This document shows positions 1 through 10,821 of a stretch of DNA of 64,000 bases, piece after piece. The first letter of the stretch is position 1. Every line of letters starts with the position of its first letter. The stretch covers positions 12,253,278-12,317,277 of the forward strand of contig CM070720.1 in NCBI GenBank assembly GCA_036346275.1. Reading direction: 5' to 3'. The notes below the pieces were generated by a model, which saw only the letters and a list, made by a program, of their open reading frames with translations, was not told the DNA's origin and ran no database searches. The position numbers and the translations under genes were made by a program. The DNA is from Otatea glauca. Taxonomy: Eukaryota; Streptophyta; Magnoliopsida; Poales; Poaceae.

Positions 1-282
1 AACTCGCTAGTGAACAGATCCAAGCAGGATCCATAACCACATCCAATAAAATAATAACCTATTCAAATCTATTCCAGAAGTATGGGTATTAAAAACATTG
101 TTTGGAGAACATAAATCAAGCTTTTTGGAGAAAGTGGTTAGCAACACTAAATGCAAAGCAAATAGGAATCCCATCAGGGAGCATCAATAGACAATAGGGG
201 GATGGAAGAAAAACAAACAGCATCAACAGGGTCATTCTTCTCAAGAAAATGGCTCCAAATGGAAACAAAAATTTAGACTCAC

Positions 283-2005
283 ACTTTCCAAGCGATAGAC
301 TAAGCTGATCCACAGGGTCATTCTTCTCAATGACACGTCGCCAAACTGCACCACATAAAATCGGCAGATACTAAGGAGAGGACAGAAACATCTGTACACA
401 AAATGTTTAGGACAACTGCAAACATCCTTAAGAAATTATGCACTTTCGGTTTGTTAATCGGGGACTCACATATATCTCCTGAACGAAGATCAAGAGAAGC
501 AATCACATTTTCCTCTGTCAAGACCACAACACGCCTCTTTCCACTCTTCTGACTGTGGTAAACTGCCTGCTTTACTTTCCCGATATACTTCTGATGCCTG
601 CAAAGAACATCGACATCTTAAAATGGTGATGTTGGGATCAATCCTTAATATTTCATATTACTATTTGGACATCTAAGTGGTGTTCTGTGGTGCATTGGCT
701 GAGAAATGAATGAGTGGATATCAAATAGTGAAATCTACAGCAGCTTACTAAGAGTAAATTTCAAAAATAGAACCAACACACCACCACAGTAGACATAATG
801 AAACATCTGTTTCCATTAAAAACATCAGCTACTGGGATTAATATATTGCATGACCTTCAGAAGCTGTATATGTATAATATGCATGAAAGGGGGCAAATCA
901 ACACCTAATACATTTGAAGAGTACTATATCAGCATCCTTACGGACGATTGCACAATTGATTATTATGGCATGTTAGCAATTGTTCTAGAGAACTACAAAC
1001 AAAGAACCCATAGACCCGATGCCAATGCAGGATGCGCACTGAAGCAATTTAGCAAATCAAAGACCAACTAAGTTGGCCTGATGATGACATCCTAAGTTGC
1101 ATACTAGTGTATCATCTGCACTGAATATATACGCACAAAGGGAAAACTGTGTTGCCACACCCACAGTGGATCGATCAGAAGCTACAATTGGAAATAACTC
1201 ACAGCTAATATAGGAGAGACAATCCACCGTTATCCAAACAAAAACCCTAACCAACAAAGTAAACCAAGGATCTGATACAAAATACACGCTCTAGGAATGC
1301 ACTCAAACCCTAACATTCACATCCGTCAGACCAAACATATAATTAAGCAACAGGTGCAAAACCAACAACAAAGCCTCGAACTTAATAGTTGCATAACACA
1401 GTTGTCCACTTAAAATTCAACACGCAGAACAATATGGACTGATCTGATCTGCAGAAAGCACAAACAAACTCGAAGGCCCAAGCAGCCGCCCCTCGTCACA
1501 TGCAACCCAATCATCTAGCCAAAACAAATGTTCCTAACGGAAAAGAGAGAGAGAGAGAGAGAGAGAGAGAAGAAAAGTTCGAACTAGGATACAACCATAG
1601 AATTAACTTGGTAGCTAAAAGCACTTCTTGCCTGGTCTAAAAATCACAAGTCTGACCATTAAACTCCATTGCTACAGAAAAATTCACTCGAAAGCTAACA
1701 ACCACTTCATTGGTCGCCTAAAAGCCTCGAAAACCAGACACTGATACGGCATATAGCTAGCTCCTCAGGCAACAACCAAATCGCGATCTAAACTAGAAAC
1801 TCGAAGCCCCGCTGCATCGCGTCGGCCAAATCAGATCTAGGAAAAGGAGGGGCGGATCGGATCTAGTCTAGGGGAGGCGCGAAGAGGTACCGTACCAGTC
1901 AGCCAGGCCGACTTGGTCCTCGTACACGGCGGCGGCGAGGGTGGCGAGCGAGGCCGCGGCGAGCCCGAAGAGGACTAGGAGGAGACTGCGCGGCGGCGCC
2001 GCCAT
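283..2005 (-). CDS. EMC1: ER membrane protein complex subunit 1, 5' part (exons 1-3), gene runs off the left edge
   Basis: EMC1 is the large lumenal/transmembrane subunit of the ER membrane protein complex, which inserts and folds multipass membrane proteins. I join three exons on the minus strand: 2005-1896, 597-470 and 345-283. Each intron starts with GT and ends with AG, and phases match across both junctions. Exon 1 encodes a signal peptide (MAAPPRSLLLVLFG, then an Ala/Leu-rich core) and the mature N-terminus YEDQVGLAD. Exon 2 encodes HQKYIGKVKQAVYHSQ and VVVLTEENVIASLDLRSGDI, and exon 3 encodes FWRRVIEKNDPVDQLSLSLGK minus its last base pairs. This order and wording fit the conserved start of plant EMC1, whose N-terminal beta-propeller begins here. 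I see no exon 4 in positions 1-282, so it lies outside. The start was chosen as the first ATG before the signal peptide. It is the only clear host gene in the window and appears intact as far as it goes. Confidence 0.9.
598..1895 (-). other. EMC1 intron 1
   Basis: A 1298-bp intron separates the signal-peptide exon from exon 2. The donor reads G|GTACGG and the acceptor TTTGCAG|G on the minus strand. It contains a (GA)n microsatellite and no transposon or second gene that I can recognise. The part nearest exon 1 (about 1790-1895) is GC-rich, as is common for first introns in grasses. Confidence 0.8.
1545..1570. repeat. (GA)13 microsatellite in EMC1 intron 1
   Basis: Thirteen uninterrupted GA dinucleotides lie inside the first intron of EMC1. 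On the gene's strand this is a CT tract. It should be length-variable between individuals. Confidence 0.95.
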
Positions 2006-2076
2006 CACGGAGGGGATTCGGATTCGAGCACCGATCTGAGGGCGGCGTGGTGGGGTGTCAAATATTGGGTTTCACT

Positions 2077-2779
2077 CAGAGGATGGCAATCTTAACCCAT
2101 TAAAACTCGAGGTAGGTATATTTATGGGATCGAGTTTTATCCCACGGACAAATGGGTACGAGTACGAGAAAGTTTTACTCATACCCGTTACATCCGATTA
2201 CCCGCCACCTTCTATTAAAATGTGAGTCATATAAGGCGCCTAGTTGGCCTTTGATCCCCAATTTTTTATACCTCATATTAGTAATTTGTGATTGGTGATA
2301 CCGTGAGGGACGATTTGTAATATGTATGATGACTGATGAATTGTTTCTATTTTAATTATTCAACTTGAGCATGTATAATGACCGATGAACTATTTTCCTT
2401 TTAATTATTGAACTTGAGCATATGTGCGTCATTTGTCTGCATATGTTATTTTAATTCTTATTCCCATGTACGCTTGAAATTTTGAATCATTGATAGTCAT
2501 TCTTCAATTCAGAAAATATAGTTGATTCCTAAAATTTCATAAAAAAATTGTATCAGTACCATAGCTCATTACCTCATAGTGCTATTTGGTTAGAAGGACT
2601 GTTGATAGTGGTGGGTAAACGAGTATACCCGCGGGTAACAGGTACCCGTGGACGGCGGGTATGGGCGAGATTTTTCACCCTTGACCCTTCGCGAGTATAC
2701 TCGTAGGTGAGATTTTGGCTAGCGGGCATGGGTATGAGCAAGCACTACCCGTACCCGCTGTACCCGATTGCCATCCCTA
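2077..2779. mobile_element. Non-autonomous hAT element with perfect 8-bp target-site duplication
   Basis: The ends are CAGAGGATGGCAATC on the left and, read inward on the other strand, TAGGGATGGCAATC on the right. They are short terminal inverted repeats of the type found in plant hAT families. The 8-bp duplication GTTTCACT flanks both ends exactly (2069-2076 and 2780-2787), which is the length expected for hAT. Subterminal regions hold repeated GGGTAC/GTACCC-type motifs in both orientations; the middle is AT-rich and has no transposase. It must have been mobilised in trans. The left end is 72 bp from the EMC1 ATG, with the duplication starting 63 bp beyond it. Confidence 0.85.
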
Positions 2780-2787
2780 GTTTCACT

Positions 2788-3125
2788 AGATGTGGGCGTC
2801 ATGCCAGCAGCCCATATTTCTCGAGCTGCGTGTCTAAACCATGCCGATCCAGTTTGCCTTCGACGAGCTCAGACATGATCTATTTGCGATTTGTGTCAGT
2901 TTCGTGCCAGTCTAGATTCGACTCATTTGCATTATTACGACGAGATGAAAGGGGTCGGAGACGCATGGAGCTGAGCTAGTGGACACAAATATTTGGGAAA
3001 AAAGGACTAAATTTTATTCATTTTTGAACAAGTACAAAACCACTGCCTTGTTAAAAACCTTACACTCCGGTGTGGGGTACCTCCGCTACGAAAAAGAGTG
3101 CAGTAACTACATACATATACATAGA
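2788..3125. other. Intergenic stretch, probably including one end of the decayed hAT element
   Basis: I see no gene here. The last 120 bases are AT-rich and lead directly into the C-terminal coding end of the hAT transposase remnant, so they may be its 3' untranslated region and terminal sequence. I could not identify a matching terminal inverted repeat. Confidence 0.4.
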
Positions 3126-4468
3126 TTAGTCCAGGTCGAAGTGGTCAAGGTTGGTTAACACCTCCGCGATATCCGAATCCTCGGTCTGATGTTGTATCAT
3201 CTCATCTGCACACTTATAGTCTTTGAGGTATGTAATTAATAGCCTTAACCATCTTAGACATGAGAGACGACTTCCTCGGCTGAAGTATCCTCCCCACCGA
3301 ACTGAAAGTGGCTTCCAACGTGATAGTGGACATCGGAACCACAAGTACATCATGTGCAAATTTCGATAGCATAGGATAAATATGTTGGTTATTTATCCAC
3401 CACAATAGCAAGTTGACTTCATTGCCCTCCCTAATGTCAAGCTCAATCTTCGCGAAAGGCGTGTCAAGGTAGTGATTGATCTTTACTCGTAGATTCCATT
3501 GCGACCTGCTCATCACTTCGGAAGGCGAACTAAACACCTTGCCTTTTAGCTTATTCCACTACTTGTTGTCTTGTTGAGGCAGATCTTCTTACTTCACTTC
3601 TGTTGTCAAACTTTTCATAATATTTGTTGAAAACTTTGAAAAACTCATTATAAAGATGAGTTGGGCCTCAGAAAAATCAAGATCAAATGCTTCACCTATT
3701 CCCTTGAAGGTGCTTTGCAAATCAGATAATTTTCTCCGAGAACCCAAAATAATACCAAAACAATATAGATGTATAATAGCTTGAAAATAGCCTCTTTCAA
3801 CATTGCTAGTTTATTTTTGTACATTGAGTATATGTCACGTATAGTTGTTCTCCTACTAACGTGTTGGTATTATAGGCAAAAATCACATTAGATCATTCTT
3901 TCAAAACCAGAGTTTTCACTCATTCTAAGTAGAAGATACCTCGTAACTATATAACATGCAATTTCCTCTCTAGTTACCTCAGCGTTGTATACCTATGTGC
4001 TTACCGAACCGTTGGTGTTGAAGTTAAGTTGTGTCTAGACGCCCTCCCCTGGCTTTCATCCGGTCGATATCTTCTTCAAGCATGTCCCTCATGTCACTTG
4101 AGATGACATGTTTCTCCACATGCATATACAGATAATTTAGCTTGATAGTATTTATAAATAGCATACGCTACCTCACACCCGTCCACAATTTCAACGGTTC
4201 TATCCATATGTTGCCAACACCATGCCCATCGATTGCCGGATGTTGACACCCATCCTGGTTGCACCGATGTAGCGGCATCGGGATTCGGTGTGGAGCTCAC
4301 CCCGTCGGGAATGTAAGAGGCATCCTCAATGCCTTGCGTACTGTCCATATGATGGTCATCTATGCTATAGCCTCCCATGCCTGAGGAGAGTTGGCGTGGA
4401 TCGATCTCTTGATCTCGAGGAGGAGAACTAGGAGTGTGAGGGCATGCTCCCCTGTTCTTGCCAAACAT
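3126..4468 (-). pseudogene. Decayed hAT transposase (BED-finger N-terminus and hAT dimerisation C-terminus)
   Basis: Two readable pieces remain. The C-terminal piece (3537-3126, two overlapping frames) carries the hAT C-terminal dimerisation signature in order: LLLWWINNQHIYPMLSKFAHD, then VPMSTITLEATFSSVGRIL and RKSSLMSKMVKAI. The N-terminal piece (4468-4094) ends in what should be a BED zinc finger, AYAIYKYYQAKLS. The two cysteines usually spaced C-x2-C before QAKLS are tyrosines, so the finger could not bind zinc. Between the pieces (3540-4090) the frame is lost. A functional protein of this family is roughly 600-700 residues; this one is clearly dead. It lies 350 bp from the non-autonomous hAT element but I cannot show that they share ends. 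Confidence 0.75.
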
Positions 4469-5291
4469 TTTGTTTCATGACAGGATAGCAAATAAAGAGC
4501 AAAGAAGAGCAAAGAGAGAGAACAAACTCAGGAGAGAGCAAACATAGGAGGGATTCATGTGTTGAAGAAACGAGTGGCCGACGAGGATTTTATAGCGAGT
4601 GATTAGGCTCTCATTTATTTGCCCGTTAGCATTTGTCCATTGGCTTCGTATTTACTTCTTTTAGTCATCACATCTCTATCTCCCTCTGTCTTTTGTCCGT
4701 TGTGCATGCTCTCGTTCTATCCGTTGCTCCCACATGCACATCACTTTTTTTGGGAATCTCTCGCTCGCTCTCTCCCCCATCTCTACTTCCCTCCTCTCTC
4801 TCCCTTAAAGCGTGGCCAGCCCCAGCCAACTAGCTCCCTCCGCCTGCCAGCTCCCTCCCTCTCCCACTCCCCACCGCCACCCGCTGCTGCCCTCAGCCTC
4901 CTTGCCCCCCAGATGGCTTCTACCCTCTGCCCCCTCGCCTCCCTCCCTCTACCACAACTCCCGCCACCCCACGACTGCCCGCGCTGCCTCTCTCCGCCCC
5001 CTCAACTACCCCCAGCCCTCCACCCCCTCGATCCCGTCATCGCCCCCCTCGGTCCCCTATGACCCCTGTCGCCCCTTCCAATTCCTCCTCCCCTCTTCCA
5101 TCCCCCTCGGCCCCTCCACCCCCTTGCCTCCCTCGTTCTCCCTCAGCACTAGAGCCGCCTCCTTCCCCCTTTGCACATGGCCTCCCCCTCCTCCCATAGC
5201 CCTACTTCCCTCTCCGGCCACCTCCCCTTCCCCCTCCCTCCCCTACTTCACCTCCCTCTTCCCTTGCCCTGTGCTCATGGCGTGTAGCGTG
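4469..5291. repeat. Intergenic DNA with a long polypyrimidine (CCCTC-rich) tract
   Basis: From about 4640 to 5280 the plus strand is almost pure C/T, made of irregular CCCTCC, CTCCCT and CCACC runs. It gives long proline/serine/leucine-rich open frames in all three plus frames, which is a composition effect. The segment before it (4469-4640) is purine-rich on the plus strand (GAGAGAGCAAA type). No gene is supported. Confidence 0.6.
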
Positions 5292-6641
5292 TGTTAGTGT
5301 TATGCCCTTGAGGCAATCATTTAGATGATTGTAACATGACTATGTTTATGAATAATAATATGATTATTGGTCCAATGAATGTATATCATTGTATTGATCA
5401 ACAAGTATGTGACTTGCTTATGGAGCTCCTTACTTATTGATATAATTCGATAAATATCTCTGATCAGATATCATCGTATAGGACAACGATGAATAGATCA
5501 GCACATGTAGTGATCGATGATCATGCTTCATAGATCATGGGATATGGAGATATCATCTATATGTTGTGGACGCATGTTGAAGAACATGGGTTAGATAGAC
5601 TCGCCATGGGACACTGCGAGAATGTTACATTCTTATGTGTCATCAGTGTATCTCATACATAGTAGATTTATGATCCTTAGACCTAAGATTGTCATATTCC
5701 CTACATGCGTAATAGTTTTCCTTGGGGCTATCAAACACTACTTCCTAACCGGATAGTTATAAAGGTAGCTTTCATGTTTACTATGAAACGTGCAGAGGGA
5801 AGTGAGCAGTCAAGATGGAATTTGTCACTCTAATTAAATGGAGATATATGACAAGGCCACTCGTGTGATATGATTAAGGAAGTGCATGGCCATGCCGTGA
5901 TTGAGGAGTCAATCACAACTTATTAATATATCACGGATACGAGAGATGGATTGAATCATCAAAGGATGACATGCTTCTCGCCTTGAGTTCAATCTTCGTA
6001 TACTTGGCAAAGGGATTATTACATGAGTACTTTTGATAGGTTCTGTCCAATTTGATCATAGTATGTTTGGGAGTTGGCATGCTTTGCAAGGAGCCGCTAC
6101 CAACTATTGGATTGAAAAGGAGTTTTCCGAATCCATGTCCAAACGTACGTGAACCTGCAGGGTCACACACTTAATGGGCTGGGACGCAATAATTTTGATT
6201 GGATCCGTAATTAATGGACCTCGTGGGCTTAGCACACTAATGGGCCTTGGTTTAGGGTTTCATCTTGTGGCTATATAAGGAGTGGAGGAGGGTGGGCGCA
6301 GGGTGTGCTTTCCACGATTTAGAAGTGTTTCACCTGAAACTCTAGCCTCCTCTTCTCGCTGCCCCTGTCGAGCGACCAGGTGCTTGCACACCGACGCATG
6401 GCGTTCCATCCCTGGACGTGTGGACTACTGCGGTGACGCTGCTGCGACTGCGGCGTGGGAGGACGATCCACTCCATCGACGCAACGACTGCGGCGAGGAC
6501 GATCCACTACATCGACGCGCGAAGGATTCCGCAACTGCGCGTCTAGTGGTAATGTAATCTATGATCCCCTTCTTGCGAGTAACTTTTTGGTTATGCGGTA
6601 GTTTTTTTTTGTGCTAGCGTAGCATATCGCATTTCTCTTCA
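5292..6641 (+). mobile_element. Solo LTR of a BARE/RIRE1-like Ty1-copia retrotransposon
   Basis: The LTR begins TGTTAGTGTTATGCCCTTGA and ends TTTCTCTTCA, i.e. TG...CA. It is flanked by a perfect 5-bp duplication GCGTG at 5287-5291 and 6642-6646. The start wording (TGTTAG..ATGCCCT.GAGGCAAT) is shared with the second LTR of this kind at 9245. The 3' part holds a TATA-like GGCTATATAAGG near 6270 and then an Arg-rich GC-rich leader. With no internal region and an intact duplication, it is the product of LTR-LTR recombination that deleted the element body. Confidence 0.88.
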
Positions 6642-6655
6642 GCGTGCTGGCTATG

Positions 6656-6876
6656 CAGCGAGGCATTGTTGTGGGCCGTGCTAGCACAATCACAGCCCAA
6701 ACCGGTGTACCGGGCTATGCCATCCAACTGCCCAACTTTTAGGCCTAGCACGGCCCGACCAAATGTGTCGTGCTAGCCTAGCCCATTCGGCTCCATGCTA
6801 GGTCATGCCTTGGGCTGGGCCAGGCCCGCCGTGCCACGGGCCAACCCAAAAAATCCTGGCCCGATGCCCACCTCTA
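6656..6876. mobile_element. Possible hAT-like MITE
   Basis: The right end, read inward, is TAGAGGTGGGCATCGGGCCA, a common form of short non-autonomous hAT elements in grasses. The left end CAGCGAGGCATTGTTGTGGG is a degenerate version. The interior is rich in GGCCCG/CGGGCC words. I found no clear 8-bp target duplication, so both boundaries are provisional. Confidence 0.35.
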
Positions 6877-7842
6877 GGTTTTACCCCCTCAAAAATATCC
6901 AATGGGTTTACAACTTATTTGTTAATGCACTTTATAACTCACTAGTGATGTTTTTGACATACATAAGTACATACTAGTTAAGTGCCCGTGCGTTGCTACG
7001 AAAATTCTCAAACACAACCTTATTAAGAAAAGTTTTTGAAAGCAACAACCAAGTTGGTTGATAAGAAAGATATGTATGGAGTGAACTTGTTAGCTACTTA
7101 AGAGTACTTCAAATTATCAATTAATCATTCGTGCTAGTATAATTTTAAAAAGCCTCAAATGATAGTACAACGGCAACTTTAAAGAATTTAGTCTTTTTTT
7201 CTTTTTTTTTCTTCTCCCCTTTTGTCTCGAGTGCAGTCTTCTGCACCTTATAACTTTAAACTTTGTTTGCTATCCTCATAATTTAATCACAGCTCTCTAT
7301 GATACGGTGTGATCTCTGGGATTGGCACGTGATTTGATTATGCAATTTTTGCCTTTTTAATATCTGCATTTCTATCCAAATGAGATACAATGAAATATGA
7401 TTTTCATGTTATGGGATATGGTGAGTATGCCATTCCATCCAAGCGGGATATGATGAGAAAACTCTTTCATTTATAAGAGATATGAATACAATCCTTCCAT
7501 TTTAAGGAGATGTGATCAGTAATATTTCCATAAAATAGAGGGAATCCGGATCGAGTGGGGGGCGGGCTGAGCGAACAGAAGGAAAGACTAAGCGAATAGA
7601 AGGAAAGGGGGGTGGGGGCAGGCTAAGCGAATAGAAGGAAAGAGAGGGTATGAAGAACGGACCGCTGCCACCAAGTCATAATTAGAAATAGTAGAGATAT
7701 AGCATGAATGTATGCAAACATGTTAGTACAATAACTTCATCTATGAGGCTATGCCATTGGCCTATAAATAGATACGACTATTAGTGTCATCCTATCCACC
7801 TATCACCTATCATATATAGGATGACTAGCAGGTTGAGGCTTA
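6877..7842. other. AT-rich intergenic DNA
   Basis: No gene is visible. Near 6981 is GTGCCCGTGCGTTGCTACG, a phrase I recognise as recurrent in grass repeats but cannot assign to a class. At 7565-7650 a roughly 20-bp unit of the form TAAGCGAATAGAAGGAAAG occurs three times with small changes. Confidence 0.4.
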
Positions 7843-8071
7843 CTCCCTCCAATCACAAATAGTTATCATTTTAGATATATGTGCAATCTTTTTAATATAT
7901 TTAAATTGGATACATGAAATCATACGTGTAGATTTGTCTCAAAAAGTATATTTATAATATTATAATTTTATTGGGTTTTATAAATATATCATAATAGAAA
8001 TTAGTGGTCAAAACTTTGTTTTGGAGATCGTATCAATATCCAAAATGATAACTATTTGTCACCAGAGGGAT
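7843..8071. mobile_element. Stowaway-like MITE (Tc1/mariner type)
   Basis: The left end CTCCCTCCAATCACAAATAG and the right end, read inward, ATCCCTCTGGTGACAAATAG form long terminal inverted repeats continuing through GTTATCATTTT. The CTCCCTC start and a flanking TA on the left are typical of Stowaway. The right flank is TG instead of TA, so the dinucleotide duplication has decayed or the boundary is off by a base or two. The AT-rich 228-bp body has no coding capacity. Confidence 0.7.
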
Positions 8072-9119
8072 GCCACAACATCATGACCCAAATGACTTAT
8101 GTCTTCTCTTTCCACGTGTTTATATGCCACTGTCAAGCTACTCCACTCTATGTTGGTATTATCGTGGCGTTGCTGGTAGGGGTTGAACCCCATTGTCATA
8201 ACCTGTTTATTTATTTATTTTCAAAAAATATTTTCTTGGGCCCGAAGACCCAGCTGGCCTTGCTGAACTAAGTCCCTACTAGACATGGCGCCACCACCGC
8301 CTCTTAAGGGAGGCAAGGGGGCAGCTTCTGCCCAATCCCTAGTGCAGTGGAAGACTATGATCAAAATTTAGGGGTGCTAATGGGACTTGCTCACTGGCTA
8401 GTCGAATGATGAGTTGCTAGCCTATGGTAGCCTACCATGCTACTGGCATGCCACTTGCCAGCATGGCTTGCTAGAGTGCCTAGATACCTCCTTGTTTCAC
8501 CAGTGTGCTAGATGCCCCTATCCCCTAACATGCTTTCCTCTTGACACCACAATGCTGTTACATGCTCTCGTGTGATGCACGACACGTCGACCGCCACGAA
8601 GAAATGCCAAGAAACCTTCCAGCCATACACGCTAGGGCGCCGCCATGCTAGGGCTCGTTGTTCATGTGTCCATAATGAAAGGGGATTGAGGAATTGGCTA
8701 CGTATTGGAATGGGTGATTGGAAGAGAGAACTAGTAGATACATGGGCTTTAATGGGCTTGAATTAGACCAATTGCCCAACATGGAAATAGCCAACTTCCA
8801 ACACATGGCTTGGCTTTTGTTCAGCCAAATCTCCTAGTCTTCTTCTACCTCTGGAATCCAGATTCACTGACCGAAGATTGATGTCATGCAGCCATGACAT
8901 CTCGTGGATGGTTGGGCTACGGGTGCTAGTGGGGTGTTATACTCTAATACCCTTTCTTATGCTCAGCAGCCCCTAGATCGGATAAGAGTTTTGTGAGATA
9001 AAACACGAGCGTTCGGGGTCTTAAGAACGAAGCAGATGAATCTCTAGAGAAAACCAAAATGACAACATTGAAGCAACCACAACGAGAGAGAAAGATTTGA
9101 CGAAGCCAACCGCAAATTC
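8072..9119. other. Unassigned intergenic DNA
   Basis: I see no convincing gene. Short frames on both strands have no recognisable domain. There is a local cluster of CATGCTAC/GGCATGCC-like words at 8420-8480. The segment ends exactly where the outer SIRE-like LTR begins. Confidence 0.4.
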
Positions 9120-9244
9120 TGAAAGCCATGTGGAGGTCTACCTATGTGTGTCATGAGTAATTGACTATTTTTGAGCTTGTGGTGCTCAAGTTTGAGTTTA
9201 TTTTGAATTCATGTTGACTTTGAAGCAATTTGAGGTGATGTTAT
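9120..9244 (+). repeat. Outer SIRE/Maximus-like copia element, first fragment of its 5' LTR
   Basis: TGAAAGCCATGTGGAGGTCT matches the start of the LTRs of element C (TGAAGGATCATGTGGAGG), and the match continues through GAGTA.TTGACTA and GCAATTTGAGGT. It breaks off where a BARE-like LTR is inserted. The sequence just before it is not a polypurine tract, so this is the outer edge of a 5' or solo LTR, not the internal side of a 3' LTR. It is the left boundary of the retrotransposon nest. Confidence 0.7.
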
Positions 9245-9854
9245 TGTTAGAAATATGCCCTAGAGGCAATTATAGAGATGATTATATTTCCATAAATATT
9301 CATGAACTATGAGATTGTTCTTTGAATAACATCATGGATATTGATTAGCAAAGTGCGTGACTTGTTTGTGAAACTCTGTATTCGTCTTTATGATGTTCAT
9401 TCTAAAAGGGGTCCCTAATCGATAATCATATGAGGACACATATGAGTAGACAAGCATATGTATTGGTCGATGACCATGTTTCACAGGTCATAGATATGGA
9501 GATATCAAATCAATAATATGGACATATATTAGAAAACATGGTGTTGGACATCGACCCACTATGAGACACTGTGAGTACGTTGTATTCTTTCATGTCAACA
9601 GTTGGTCTCATATACGATATGTATGCTATATCCTTTGACTTAAGATCGTCGCATGTTCTCGGGATGCGTAATGGCTTACTTAGGGGTCGTCAAACGCTAC
9701 TCCGTAACTAGGTAGTTATAAAGATGACTTTCAGGTTTGTCATGAAATATGCTGCGAGGCATGGTTGATCAAGATAGAATTTGCCCTTCCATACAATGGG
9801 AGAGATATCTCTAGGCCTCTCAAGTGGTCGGATTCTGAAAAATGCATTGCTATG
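9245..9854 (+). repeat. BARE/RIRE1-like copia LTR, left half (split by element A)
   Basis: It starts TGTTAGAAATATGCCCTAGA, a diagnostic start for this copia group, and resembles the solo LTR at 5292. At 9854 it is interrupted by gypsy element A and resumes at 15913. No internal copia sequence follows the right half, so it is a solo LTR, about 1.49 kb once A is removed. Confidence 0.85.
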
Positions 9855-10487
9855 TGTTGGCGCCAAAAACTTGAAGTAGGGTTCTTGGCCACAGCACACC
9901 AGACGAACACTTGGTTCAGAGCGTGCCAACCGATTTGACCTTGCAATCGGTAAGGACAAGTGTAAAATTCGATCAAAGCCGATCCTGGGAAACAATCGGC
10001 TTATATCTAATCAGCTAAAAGCCGATTAAATCGATATAAAAAGGTAAGTCCAATTAGCCGATTAAGGCTAACCAGAGGGTAAAGGTAGATCGACTATGAA
10101 GAACGAACAAAATCAGAGTGAATCGAACCTAAGGCGTAACTGATGAAGATCAACAATTGGCGATGCACAACATTATTGATCAAAATCAGATTATAAGAAG
10201 ACTAAATTACAGAACTACTCCTAGTCGACAGGAAAAGAGAACAATGTAGACTTGTGGATTTTATTATTGTTGCCGTTGCAGCTCGCCCTCATCCGCCTTT
10301 TATACCACCGGCCGATAGAGTCCTGGTATAACACATTGGGAGTAGTATCCGTATTGGCCTCTATTTTGAGGGTGTTTTCCTTAACAATCTGTCATATTTC
10401 CAAATATTTTGATCCTTTATCCTAATTGTGTCTTGTTGACTCTAGATTGCCGATTTTGACCATATTTACCAATTTCTGGTGCAAAAA
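9855..10487 (-). repeat. Element A 3' LTR
   Basis: Plus-strand reading starts TGTTGGCGCCAAAAAC and ends GGTGCAAAAA, where the partner copy has GGTGCAAACA. On the inner side the minus strand shows a polypurine tract AAAAATGGGGGCATA directly abutting the LTR, which fixes this as the 3' LTR of a minus-strand element. Confidence 0.88.
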
Positions 10488-10686
10488 TATGCCCCCATTT
10501 TTGGGAGATAACTTGTTATCTACCAAAAATTCTCGCTTATCGACCTTTGTTCTATCGGCTTTTGTCAATTGTCACACAATAACCGTCGCATTTATTGCGT
10601 CGTAATTTTTTATGTGCATATCGTGCGTTTTAACCGTTCGCGCCCCTCGATATCCTCCTTCCCGCCTCTTCATCTTTTTACCGTGC

Positions 10687-10693
10687 TATAAAA
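10687..10693 (+). promoter_or_regulatory. TATA box of the antisense gene in element A
   Basis: GTGCTATAAAATGCGGC lies 135 bp before the ATG at 10822 and points opposite to gag-pol. The same box, context and spacing (137 bp) occur in element B at 30149. Conservation in two separate insertions supports a real internal promoter. Confidence 0.65.
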
Positions 10694-10821
10694 TGCGGCC
10701 CCCACACCGTCACTTTCACGTGCTCGAGCTCTCCAGACCATCGTAGTCGGCTTCTGCACCTTTGGTTGGCGAGTTTTGAAAGAAGTGCCTCAACTCAATA
10801 ATCCTTTTCAGATCGGCTGCA

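Noticed and set aside
1057..1287. 76-codon minus-strand frame inside EMC1 intron 1
   Set aside because: Intronic, AT-rich, without similarity to EMC1 or any family, and without splice sites that would include it.
4619..5297. Overlapping proline/serine/leucine-rich open frames of 147 and 161 codons
   Set aside because: They arise from the polypyrimidine tract, exist in more than one frame at once, and show no domain, signal or conserved wording.
6282..6557. 91-codon Arg-rich open frame (and its antisense shadow)
   Set aside because: It lies entirely in the 3' part of the solo copia LTR, downstream of its TATA box, i.e. the untranslated leader.
6981..6999. GTGCCCGTGCGTTGCTACG as a possible terminus of a named repeat family
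   Set aside because: It is a familiar phrase in grass intergenic DNA, but I could not find a partner end or target duplication to define an element.
8572..8766. 64-codon plus-strand frame in the unassigned region
   Set aside because: No recognisable motif, no codon bias, and flanking sequence has no promoter or splice signals.
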